Shown piece by piece: positions 1 through 5,055 of a DNA stretch of 5,055 nucleotides. Made by a program: the position numbers and the translations under genes. The first letter of the stretch is position 1; every line of letters begins with the position of its first letter. The DNA is taken from positions 3,927 through 8,981 of the forward strand of contig DMCD01000070.1 of assembly GCA_003445895.1 (NCBI GenBank), read 5' to 3'. The notes under the pieces were generated by a model. The model worked only from the letters and a program-made list of their open reading frames with translations. It was not told the DNA's origin and did not search any database. The DNA comes from Lachnoclostridium sp. (lineage in GTDB: Bacteria; Bacillota; Clostridia; Lachnospirales; Lachnospiraceae).

Positions 1-1
1 G

Positions 2-544
2 TGGATCCGTCAGGCCATCACCCGCTCGATCGCCGACCAGGCGCGGACGATCCGGATTCCCGTTCACATGGTTGAGACCATTAACCGTCTTGTTAGGACC
101 TCCCGTCAGCTTCTGCAGGAGCTGGGCAGAGAGCCGAAGCCGGAGGAGATCGCGGAGCGCATGGAGATTTCCGTCGACCGCGTGCGGGAAATTATGAAGA
201 TTTCCCAGGATCCGGTTTCCCTGGAGACACCCATCGGAGAGGAAGAAGACAGCCACCTTGGCGATTTTATACAGGATGACAATGTGGAAGTTCCCATCGA
301 TGCGGCGACTTCCAAACTCCTCCACGAACAGCTGATGGAGGCGCTTTCCACGCTGACCGAGCGGGAGCAGAAGGTGCTCCGCCTGCGGTTCGGTCTCGAT
401 GACGGAAAGCCCCGGACGCTGGAGGAAGTGGGCCGGGAGTTCGACGTGACCAGAGAGCGCATCCGCCAGATCGAGGCGAAGGCACTCCGGAAGCTGCGTC
501 ATCCCAGCAGAAGTAAAAAACTGAAGGATTATCTTGATGAGTAA
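2..544 (+). CDS. rpoD: RNA polymerase sigma factor RpoD (sigma70/SigA), C-terminal part
   Basis: This is the 3' portion of the primary sigma factor gene, open at the left window edge; 180 residues are visible, read in frame from base 2. It directs RNA polymerase to housekeeping promoters. The fragment begins [20 protein letters not shown], the end of region 2.4 running into region 3.0. Next comes region 3.1, then the acidic sigma finger ([18 protein letters not shown], about residues 73-90 of the fragment). Region 4.1 ([15 protein letters not shown]) and the region 4.2 helix-turn-helix that binds the -35 box ([20 protein letters not shown], starting near residue 139) follow, and the protein ends KLKDYLDE. 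The in-frame ATG at 68 is internal and not a real start. The stop codon overlaps trmK by 8 bases. All expected C-terminal regions are intact, so the identification is secure; only the N-terminal part is missing, because of the window boundary. Confidence 0.98.
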   Translation, partial: WIRQAITRSIADQARTIRIPVHMVETINRLVRTSRQLLQELGREPKPEEIAERMEISVDRVREIMKISQDPVSLETPIGEEEDSHLGDFIQDDNVEVPIDAATSKLLHEQLMEALSTLTEREQKVLRLRFGLDDGKPRTLEEVGREFDVTRERIRQIEAKALRKLRHPSRSKKLKDYLDE

Positions 545-1238
545 TACAGCACTTTCAAAACGCCTCGCAGCCATCGCTTCTTTTGTAGATGATGGCCTGG
601 TTCTGGCGGATATCGGCACGGACCACGGCTTCCTGCCCATTTCCCTGGTGCAGGAGGGCAGAGTGCCGAGGGCTCTGGCCTGTGATGTGCGGAAGGGCCC
701 GCTGGCGCAGGCCGAGAAGAATGTCTCGATGCGGGGCCTCGCGGACCGGATTGAGACCCGCCTTTCCGACGGATTCTCGGCGGTTTTGCCGGGGGAGGCG
801 GAATGCGCGGTGATCGCCGGCATGGGCGGGCAGCTCACTTGCCGGATCCTTTCGGAGGGGATGCCGGTAGTGGAAAAGCTTTCCCAGCTGGTGCTTTCGC
901 CCCAGTCGGAGCAGGATGAGGTGCGCCGTTTTGTATATGACCACGGGATGCATATCGCCCGGGAAGAGATGCTCACGGACATGGAGAAGTATTATGTGGT
1001 CCTGGACGTGCGAAAGGGCACAGGTCCCATGGAGAAGTCCTGCTATTTCCGCTACGGGCGGTGCCTCATAAAGGAGAAGAATCCGGTCCTTCTGGAGTAC
1101 CTGGATAAGGAATGCCGGACCATGACCGAAATCCGCGAAAAGCTTAAAAATAGCGGAACCGAAGGGGCACGGAAGCGTCTTTCGGAAATTGATCTGATAC
1201 TCGACGAAAACAGGGAGGCAGCAGATGAGATGCGATGA
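537..1238 (+). CDS. trmK: tRNA (adenine(22)-N(1))-methyltransferase TrmK
   Basis: The 233-residue protein is predicted to be a SAM-dependent methyltransferase forming m1A at position 22 in the D-loop of tRNAs. Visible motifs are the SAM-binding loop [13 protein letters not shown] (about residues 23-35), an acidic residue in ACDVRKGPL (D50), the family signature VIAGMGGQL (92-100) and LVLSPQSE (118-125). The C-terminal part (about 178-230) is charged and helical, matching the coiled-coil tail of the family, and the length is typical. The ATG at 537 was chosen because GAAGGA (523-528) lies 8 bases upstream; a TTG at 534 is a possible but weaker start. The start overlaps the end of rpoD by 8 bases and the gene's own end overlaps the next gene by 14, so translational coupling is likely. 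The rpoD-trmK-Nif3 order matches other Firmicutes (sigA-trmK-yqfO), which supports the assignment. Confidence 0.95.
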   Translation: MSNTALSKRLAAIASFVDDGLVLADIGTDHGFLPISLVQEGRVPRALACDVRKGPLAQAEKNVSMRGLADRIETRLSDGFSAVLPGEAECAVIAGMGGQLTCRILSEGMPVVEKLSQLVLSPQSEQDEVRRFVYDHGMHIAREEMLTDMEKYYVVLDVRKGTGPMEKSCYFRYGRCLIKEKNPVLLEYLDKECRTMTEIREKLKNSGTEGARKRLSEIDLILDENREAADEMR

Positions 1239-2025
1239 AATTATCCGGCTCTGCCGGGAACTGGCCCCGGAGGAACTGGCCTGCGACTGGGACAATCCGG
1301 GACTGCTGGCAGGTAGAAGCGACCGGGAGGTGGAAAAGATTCTCCTGGCGGTCGATGTGACGGATGAAGTGATAAACCAGGCGGCGGAGTGGGGCGCGGA
1401 CATGATCATTTCCCACCATCCGCTGATTTTCAGGGGAATCAAGAAGGTCAATGACACGGATTTCGTGGGACGCCGGATTCTCCGCCTGATTCAGAAGGAT
1501 ATTTCCTGCTATGCGATGCATACAAACTTCGACGCGGCCCCCGGCTGCATGGCGGATCGGGCGGCAGAGATGCTGGGCCTTTCGGATACGAAGGTTCTGG
1601 AGGTCCTGGGAAGTCTTGCCGACGGAAAGCCCTATGGCATCGGCCTTTCGGGCTCACTGCCGGAGGAGATGACGCTCATGGAGCTCGCCCGCAGGGTGAA
1701 GGAGACCTTCAATATTCCCCATGTCAGCGTCTTCGGCGACCTGGATTCCGGGAAGAAGCTGAAGTGTGCCGCCATCTGCCCGGGCTCCGGCGGAAGCGAG
1801 ATTGAGCTTGCCCTCGGGGCTGGCGCGGAGGTCTATATCACCGGCGACATCAGTCATCACGAGGGACTGGATGCGGCGGAGCGGGGCCTTGCGGTCATTG
1901 ATGCCGGCCACTACGGCATCGAGCACATCTTTATGCCGATTATGGAGAAGTACCTGGGGAAGGTGCTTCCGAAGGAGATTAAGATCCGGCGCGCTGCGGA
2001 TATATTCCCGCAGAAGGTGGTATAA
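1225..2025 (+). CDS. Nif3-like dinuclear metal centre protein (DUF34 / YqfO family), compact form
   Basis: This 266-residue cytosolic protein belongs to the Nif3/DUF34 family, often annotated as GTP cyclohydrolase I type 2. That activity is not established for most members, so the biochemical role is uncertain. The metal-site motifs are all present: SHHPLIF (H64, H65), HTNFD (H99, D103) and the C-terminal GHYGIE (H229, E233). The N-terminal DWDNPGLLAG is also characteristic. At 266 residues it resembles E. coli YbgI (about 247) rather than B. subtilis YqfO (about 370), so it lacks the PII-like insert found in longer Firmicute members; the sequence passes directly from the HTNFD half to the second half. 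The start ATG follows GGGAGG (1213-1218) by 6 bases. It overlaps trmK by 14 bases in a different frame, and conserved pairing of these genes makes coupled translation probable. Nothing looks truncated. Confidence 0.93.
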   Translation: MRCDEIIRLCRELAPEELACDWDNPGLLAGRSDREVEKILLAVDVTDEVINQAAEWGADMIISHHPLIFRGIKKVNDTDFVGRRILRLIQKDISCYAMHTNFDAAPGCMADRAAEMLGLSDTKVLEVLGSLADGKPYGIGLSGSLPEEMTLMELARRVKETFNIPHVSVFGDLDSGKKLKCAAICPGSGGSEIELALGAGAEVYITGDISHHEGLDAAERGLAVIDAGHYGIEHIFMPIMEKYLGKVLPKEIKIRRAADIFPQKVV

Positions 2026-2133
2026 CTGCAGTGGGGGGGATGTGCACGCGTGCGCGTCCTGAACGGAAGCCCGCAGTGACTTGCGCGGAACGGAAACATT
2101 TGCCAGACATGTTTTTCAGGAAAGGAGAACACT
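2026..2133 (+). other. Intergenic spacer with SD site for the kinase gene
   Basis: This short gap separates the Nif3-family gene from the kinase gene. It contains a 10-base palindrome, GCACGCGTGC (2044-2053), without a following T-run, so it is not a convincing terminator. A clear Shine-Dalgarno site, AAAGGAG (2121-2127), sits 6 bases before the ATG at 2134 and fixes that start. No good -35/-10 pair was recognised, so read-through from the upstream operon is plausible. The motif ACGGAA occurs twice, but this may be chance. Confidence 0.5.
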
Positions 2134-3786
2134 ATGGTCAGAGTAACTGTCGGAACTGAGACACGCGAGTATGCGTACGGCACGACTTTCCTGGAAATTG
2201 CAAAGGATTTTCAGGATAAGTATGACAGCGATATTCTTATGGTTTCCGTGAACGGAAGACTGCGGGAACTGCACCGGAAGCTGGAAAAGGAGTCGGAGCT
2301 GGTATTTCTGACGGCCCGGGACAAGGCCGGAATCAACGCTTACCGGCGCAGCGTCCTGTTTATCCTGCTGAAGGCCTGGTGCGATGTGTACGGTAAGGAT
2401 GAGGTCAATGCGCTGGTATCCTGTTTTACCATGGGAAGCGGCCTCTACATTGAGCGTATCGACGGCAGGCCGGTGACACAGGAGGAGCTGGACAGGGTGT
2501 ATACCCGCATGCGGGAGATTACCGAGGAGAAGGTGGTCATCTACAAGCGGAGCCTCGGCACCGAGGATGCCATTGAGATGTTCGGGCGGCACGGTATGGA
2601 GGACAAGGAACGGCTGTTCCGCTTCCGCACCGCCTCCAGTGTGAATGTGTACAGCATCGAGAATTACGACAATTATTTTTACGGCTACATGGTCCCGGAT
2701 ACCGGGTATATCCGGGTATATTCGCTGGAACTGTTTGACCGCGGATTTATCCTGAATTCTCCGAAGCGGGAGGACCCGACGTTTCTGCCCCCGATTAACG
2801 AAAGCCGCAAGCTGTTTGATACCCAGCTTTCCGCTGAAAAATGGAGCCGCGCGCTGGGAATCGCTGACGTAGGTTCTCTGAACCAGGCCATTGCGGACGG
2901 AAAGACCCGGGATATTATCCTGATGCAGGAGGCGCTGCAGGAAAAGCAGATCGGCGATATCGCCGAGACGATTGTGAAGTCCGGACGGAAGATCGTTATG
3001 ATCGCCGGCCCGTCGTCTTCGGGCAAAACTACCTTTTCCCACCGGCTGAGCATTCAGCTGGCTGCGCTGGGCATGAAGCCCCATCCGGTGGAGGCGGACA
3101 ATTATTTCGTCAACCGCGAGGACACGCCGAAGGATGAGAAGGGGGACTATGATTTTGAGTCTCTCGGTGCCATCGACGTGAAGCAGTTTAATAAGGATAT
3201 GCTGGGACTTCTGAACGGGGAGAAGGTGGAGATTCCGAGGTTCAATTTTGTCTCCGGCAGGCGGGAGTACAAAGGCGATTATCTCACCCTGGGCCAGGAT
3301 GATGTCCTGATCATCGAGGGCATCCACTGCCTGAATGAGAAGATGTCCTATGCGCTGCCGGCGGACAAGAAGTTCCGTGTCTATATCAGCGCGCTGACGC
3401 AGCTGAATATCGATAACCATGACCGTATTCCGACCACCGACGGACGGCTGATCCGCCGCATGATCCGGGACGCCAGAAGGCGGGGAACCAGTGCGAGAGA
3501 GACCATCCGCCGCTGGGATTCCGTGCGCCGGGGCGAAGAGCGGAACATCTTCCCCAACCAGGAGACGGCGGACGTGATGTTCAACTCCGCGTTGGTCTAC
3601 GAGCTGGCCGTGCTGAAGCAGTTCGCGGAACCCCTTCTTATGAATATTCCCAGAGACTGCGAGGAATACCAGGAGGCCAAGCGTCTGCTCAAGTTCCTGA
3701 GCTACTTCCTCGGCGTTTCCAGCGAGTGGGTGCCCACAAACTCCCTGCTCCGTGAGTTCGTAGGCGGCGGCGTCTTCAACGTATAA
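2134..3786 (+). CDS. Uridine kinase-like nucleoside kinase with N-terminal TGS and ThrRS-like domains
   Basis: The 550-residue protein has three parts. Residues 1-60 form a TGS-like domain (VRVTVGTETREYAYGTTFLE onward). Residues about 60-225 resemble the second additional domain of threonyl-tRNA synthetase. Residues about 285-500 are a P-loop nucleoside kinase of the uridine kinase/phosphoribulokinase class. Kinase motifs are Walker A GPSSSGKTT (292-300), the substrate-site acidic motif EADNYFVNR (D322), a Walker B-like VLIIEGIHCL (391-400), and an arginine-rich lid (RLIRRMIRDARRRGTSARET, 438-457) followed by NIFPNQETADVMFNSAL. It is predicted to phosphorylate a nucleoside, probably uridine/cytidine, in pyrimidine salvage; the exact substrate cannot be read from sequence. 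The ThrRS-type HxxxH metal motif is absent: the matching stretch is YRRSVLFILLKA (70-81), so tRNA editing is not expected. This architecture is known in Clostridia and Thermotoga annotations as a uridine kinase-related protein. A terminator follows 55 bases after the stop. Confidence 0.9.
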   Translation: MVRVTVGTETREYAYGTTFLEIAKDFQDKYDSDILMVSVNGRLRELHRKLEKESELVFLTARDKAGINAYRRSVLFILLKAWCDVYGKDEVNALVSCFTMGSGLYIERIDGRPVTQEELDRVYTRMREITEEKVVIYKRSLGTEDAIEMFGRHGMEDKERLFRFRTASSVNVYSIENYDNYFYGYMVPDTGYIRVYSLELFDRGFILNSPKREDPTFLPPINESRKLFDTQLSAEKWSRALGIADVGSLNQAIADGKTRDIILMQEALQEKQIGDIAETIVKSGRKIVMIAGPSSSGKTTFSHRLSIQLAALGMKPHPVEADNYFVNREDTPKDEKGDYDFESLGAIDVKQFNKDMLGLLNGEKVEIPRFNFVSGRREYKGDYLTLGQDDVLIIEGIHCLNEKMSYALPADKKFRVYISALTQLNIDNHDRIPTTDGRLIRRMIRDARRRGTSARETIRRWDSVRRGEERNIFPNQETADVMFNSALVYELAVLKQFAEPLLMNIPRDCEEYQEAKRLLKFLSYFLGVSSEWVPTNSLLREFVGGGVFNV

Positions 3787-3824
3787 GCGAAAGTTAAACT
3801 GCCAGAAGGCGGAAAACTTCAAAT

Positions 3825-3840
3825 CGGAATAAACAAGCTT
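3825..3840 (+). repeat. Possible left fragment of the split intergenic repeat
   Basis: CGGAATAAACAAGCTT matches the middle of the repeat units at the right end of the window (CGGAACAAAACAAGCTT) with one substitution-like difference and one gap. It stops at AAGCTT, exactly the hexamer where the other fragment (3928-3966) begins. The match is short, so it is suggestive only. Confidence 0.4.
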
Positions 3841-3841
3841 T

Positions 3842-3876
3842 CAGGCGGTGTGCTGCGCACACCGCCTGTTTCCTTT
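3842..3876 (+). terminator. Rho-independent terminator after the kinase gene
   Basis: CAGGCGGTGTG (3842-3852) is perfectly complementary to CACACCGCCTG (3858-3868). An additional C-G pair closes a TGC triloop, giving a 12-bp stem, followed by TTTCCTTT. It lies 55 bases after the kinase stop codon and should end the transcript running through the kinase gene. The T-run is interrupted by CC but the stem is strong. Confidence 0.88.
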
Positions 3877-3906
3877 CGCCAGAAAAAGTGTGGTGGGGAG
3901 GAACCT

Positions 3907-3925
3907 GCCGCGCCGCCGGCGCGGC
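3907..3925. repeat. GC-only hairpin (inverted repeat)
   Basis: GCCGCGCC (3907-3914) pairs with GGCGCGGC (3918-3925) around a 3-base GCC loop. There is no T-run after it, so it is not a standard terminator. It lies between the terminator and the split repeat fragment; its role is unknown. Confidence 0.6.
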
Positions 3926-3927
3926 GG

Positions 3928-3966
3928 AAGCTTGTTTGTGCGGCCGGGAGTGCAAAAGCGGATCCG
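3928..3966 (+). repeat. Right fragment of a dispersed intergenic repeat (copy 1)
   Basis: These 39 bases, from AAGCTTGTT to AAAAGCGGATCCG, align without gaps to the last 39 bases of the repeat unit ending at 5055, with 5 differences by hand count (34/39). The left half of the unit is not adjacent; a possible remnant lies at 3825-3840, 87 bases away. The fragment lies just upstream of the rnpB promoter, while two fuller copies lie downstream of selC, so the family brackets the two RNA genes. Confidence 0.75.
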
Positions 3967-3999
3967 GAGGAAAAGGATGAAGAAGCAGGGACTTAAGAC

Positions 4000-4028
4000 T
4001 TGAAGTTTCCTCTGAAATCTGATAAACT
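4000..4028 (+). promoter_or_regulatory. Probable sigma70-type promoter of rnpB
   Basis: TTGAAG (4000-4005) and TAAACT (4023-4028) are separated by exactly 17 bases. The -35 box matches consensus at 4-5 positions and the -10 box at 4 of 6. Initiation about 7 bases after the -10 box would fall at 4035-4037, where the 5' strand of rnpB helix P1 begins. That agreement is the main support. Confidence 0.65.
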
Positions 4029-4036
4029 TCGATATG

Positions 4037-4556
4037 TTTTGAGCCGGACAGATGGTCGCTGCTGTAAGAGCCGAAAGGCTGCAGGAGAGGAAAGTCCGGG
4101 CTTCACAGGGCAGGATGCCAGATAACGTCTGGTGGAGGCGACTCCCAGGACAGTGCAACAGAAATATACCGCGTAAGCAATGAGTCCACACGGTCCGGGT
4201 TTTGGGCGGATGTGCAGGGCAGACTTGTCTGCAGCTGCACAGATGCACAAAAGTCGGGGTGCGCGGCGAATGCCGCGTATCCCACATGCTGTGCATGTGG
4301 GATACCTATGTGGAAATTCTGCGGGAGGTCTTCGGATCGATGACCGCGTTTACGTAAGGGTGGAAGGGCAGTGTAAGAGACTACCGCCTGGGTGGTAACA
4401 CGCAGGGCACATGTAAACCCCATCCGAAGCAAGACCGAACAGGGAGCATATGGCGGCCCGTCAGCTCCCGGGCAGGTCGCTTGAGCCTGGCGGCGACGTC
4501 AGGTCTAGATAGATGACCATCCAACGACATAACCCGGCTTATCGTCCGGCTCAAAA
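4037..4556 (+). ncRNA. rnpB: RNase P RNA (class A) with enlarged P12 arm
   Basis: This is the catalytic RNA of ribonuclease P, which removes 5' leaders from tRNA precursors. Conserved blocks match E. coli-type RNA: GAGGAAAGTCCGGGCT from 4087, CAGGGCAGGATGCCA then GATAACGTCTGG, GTAAGGGTGGAAGG (4354-4367), TGGTAACACGCAGGGCAC, and near the 3' end ACGACATAACCCGGCTTATC. The ends are set by helix P1: TTTTGAGCCGGAC (4037-4049) is fully complementary to GTCCGGCTCAAAA (4544-4556). A GAAA-capped hairpin (4069-4080) fits P3. P15 is GGGAGC/GCTCCC (4442-4447 with 4464-4469) and holds a GGCCC loop for P6. The span is about 520 nt, against 377 nt in E. coli; the surplus is in the P12 region (4171-4355). Exact mature ends are inferred. 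No clear terminator follows, so the primary transcript may extend towards selC. Confidence 0.96.
4171..4355 (+). other. Expanded, branched P12 arm inside rnpB
   Basis: Between the conserved ACCGC (4169-4173) and GTAAGGGTGGAAGG (4354-4367) E. coli has about 24 nt forming a simple P12 hairpin; here there are 180 nt. The base closes with 8 consecutive pairs, 4171-4178 with 4348-4355, three of them G-U or U-G. Inside are several independent hairpins. TGTGCAG/CTGCACA (4211-4217, 4235-4241) encloses GCAGA-CTTG-TCTGC. CGCGGC-GAAT-GCCGCG spans 4262-4277. GTATCCCACATG/CATGTGGGATAC (4277-4288, 4294-4305) is a perfect stem that can grow to 13 bp. A TTCG-capped hairpin lies within 4321-4347. TCCACA (4185-4190) can also pair with TGTGGA (4309-4314). 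The whole fold was drawn by eye. Confidence 0.75.
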
Positions 4557-4597
4557 CTTCTGCAGTAAAGTCACGTAAGTAAAGACTCATAGATAAT

Positions 4598-4626
4598 TTG
4601 ACTCATTTATAGATATTCCCTATACA
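4598..4626 (+). promoter_or_regulatory. Candidate upstream selC promoter (P1)
   Basis: TTGACT (4598-4603), a 17-base spacer and TATACA (4621-4626) form a plausible sigma70-type promoter in an AT-rich stretch about 60 bases before the tRNA. It is weaker than the second promoter because the -10 box matches only 4 of 6 positions. It may give a longer 5' leader on pre-tRNA-Sec. Confidence 0.5.
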
Positions 4627-4638
4627 ATTCCTGTGAAA

Positions 4639-4667
4639 TTGACTTAAAATATTGGCAATGATATAAT
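4639..4667 (+). promoter_or_regulatory. Strong selC promoter (P2)
   Basis: TTGACT (4639-4644) and a perfect TATAAT (4662-4667) are 17 bases apart, almost the exact sigma70 consensus. Transcription should start near 4674-4676, leaving a leader of only about 8-10 bases before the tRNA at 4684, to be removed by RNase P. Confidence 0.88.
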
Positions 4668-4683
4668 AACAACCGATGTTTTT

Positions 4684-4780
4684 GGGGGTGGAAAGGTAAC
4701 TGGTGTGCCTCCTGGTCTTCAAAACCAGTGTTGGGCGCGAGAGCGTCCTGGGTGAGTTCGATTCTCACACGCCCTCGCCA
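4684..4780 (+). tRNA. selC: tRNA-Sec (anticodon UCA), CCA encoded
   Basis: This is the selenocysteine tRNA that inserts Sec at recoded UGA codons with SelB; serine is loaded first and converted by SelA. The anticodon stem CTGGT/ACCAG (4712-4716, 4724-4728) holds the loop CTTCAAA with anticodon TCA at 4719-4721, as in E. coli selC. The long variable arm is GGGCGC-GAGA-GCGTCC (4733-4748). The T arm is GTGAG-TTCGATT-CTCAC (4752-4768). The acceptor uses GGGGGTGG (4684-4691) with ACGCCCTC (4769-4776), followed by G73 and an encoded CCA. The 8-base acceptor plus 5-bp T stem and the 97-nt length fit the bacterial tRNA-Sec shape. The eighth acceptor position is a G-A mismatch and two other pairs are G-U. 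The D stem (AGGTA/TGCCT, 4694-4698 with 4706-4710) shows five pairs. Two promoters precede it and rnpB ends 127 bases upstream. Confidence 0.95.
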
Positions 4781-4804
4781 AAAATAACCGGGAAAACCGT
4801 TACG

Positions 4805-4831
4805 ATGCTGCCGCAAATGCGGCAGCATTTT
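4805..4831 (+). terminator. Probable selC terminator hairpin
   Basis: ATGCTGCCGC (4805-4814) and GCGGCAGCAT (4819-4828) form a perfect 10-bp stem with an AAAT loop, 24 bases after the tRNA. Only four Ts follow (the last stem base plus three), so the U-tract is weak, but position and stem strength favour a terminator. Confidence 0.7.
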
Positions 4832-4838
4832 GGATCTG

Positions 4839-4867
4839 CGGCCGTGACATGGAAGAGAACACGGCCG
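4839..4867. repeat. Inverted repeat at the left edge of the repeat array
   Basis: CGGCCGTG (4839-4846) is complementary to CACGGCCG (4860-4867) around a 13-base loop. The right arm runs into the first bases of the repeat unit at 4863. No T-run follows. Confidence 0.5.
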
Positions 4868-4952
4868 GAAGTCTGTATCGGGACAGCCAGTGGACTGTCA
4901 GCCGGAACAAAGCAAGCTTGTTAATGCAGCCGGAAGTATAGAAGCGGATTCG
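4863..4952 (+). repeat. Intergenic direct repeat, copy 2
   Basis: This 90-base unit begins GGCCGGAAGTC and ends GAAGCGGATTCG. It aligns without gaps to 4966-5055 with 10 substitutions by hand count (80/90). It contains GCCGGAA three times (4864, 4901 and 4929), a possible stem AGTCTG/TGGACT (4870-4875 with 4891-4896, using two G-U pairs) and a near-palindrome around CAAGCTTG. The 103-base spacing to the next copy is not a multiple of 3, which argues against repeated coding sequence. Nothing protein-coding was found from 4781 to the window end. Confidence 0.88.
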
Positions 4953-4965
4953 ACAGGAGATTCTT

Positions 4966-5055
4966 GGCTGGAAGTCCGTACCGGGTCAGCCAGCGGACTA
5001 TCAGCCGGAACAAAACAAGCTTGTTAATGCAGCCGGAAGTGCAGAAGCGGATCCG
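4966..5055 (+). repeat. Intergenic direct repeat, copy 3 (reaches window edge)
   Basis: This is the second tandem unit, 103 bases after the first, with a 13-base spacer (4953-4965) between them. Here the stem AGTCCG/CGGACT (4973-4978 with 4994-4999) is fully Watson-Crick, and AACAAGCTTGTT (5014-5025) is a perfect 12-base palindrome. The sequence stops at the window end, so whether the array continues is unknown. Confidence 0.85.

Noticed and set aside
555..1457. Minus-strand ORF of 300 codons opposite trmK and the Nif3-family gene
   Set aside because: It spans parts of two well-supported sense genes and has no recognisable motif.
2026..2133. Riboswitch or leader RNA ahead of the kinase gene
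   Set aside because: Only a short palindrome is visible in 108 bases and no known riboswitch core was recognised.
2116..3822. Long minus-strand ORF of 568 codons opposite the kinase gene
   Set aside because: It lies fully antisense to a gene with clear kinase motifs. High-GC codon use in the sense gene depletes stops on the other strand, and the translation shows no recognisable domain.
3907..3925. Second terminator
   Set aside because: The GC hairpin has no T-run after it.
3841..4432. Several minus-strand ORFs across the terminator and rnpB, and a plus-strand ORF at 4180-4398
   Set aside because: They overlap a terminator and the structured RNase P RNA and have no family-like sequence. 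They are chance frames.
4607..4924. Small ORFs on both strands across selC
   Set aside because: They read through the tRNA and promoter or terminator sequences, so they are not credible genes.
4863..5055. CRISPR array
   Set aside because: The units are about 90 bases with only a 13-base spacer, are diverged from each other, and no cas gene is present.

Overview
The window looks like chromosomal DNA from a moderately GC-rich Clostridia species, most likely Lachnospiraceae. The evidence is the order rpoD, trmK, Nif3-family gene, TGS-domain nucleoside kinase, combined with a class A (E. coli-like) RNase P RNA. Bacillus-type Firmicutes normally carry class B RNase P RNA. The genus assignment is inference.

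Layout. Positions 1-2025 hold a tight plus-strand run: the 3' part of the housekeeping sigma factor gene rpoD, then trmK (tRNA m1A22 methyltransferase), then a compact Nif3/DUF34 metal-binding protein. Each gene overlaps the next by 8-14 bases, so they are almost certainly translated from one mRNA. After 108 bases comes a 550-residue uridine-kinase-like protein with an N-terminal TGS and ThrRS-like region (2134-3786), closed by a strong hairpin terminator at 3842-3876.

The right third (3787-5055) is non-protein-coding but dense. It holds a GC-rich hairpin, a split repeat copy, a sigma70-type promoter, an unusually long RNase P RNA gene (rnpB, about 520 nt), two tandem sigma70-type promoters, the selenocysteine tRNA gene (selC, anticodon UCA, encoded CCA), a hairpin terminator candidate, and two direct repeats with a 103-base period that run to the window edge.

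How the parts relate. Three products concern tRNA: TrmK modifies it, RNase P matures its 5' end, and tRNA-Sec allows UGA to be read as selenocysteine. The organism therefore probably makes selenoproteins, although selA, selB and selD are not in the window. No defence, mobile or biosynthetic system is visible. The most interesting material is the RNA/repeat region: an RNase P RNA whose P12 arm is enlarged to about 180 nt, and a family of about 90-base intergenic repeats, partly structured, that flank the rnpB-selC pair.
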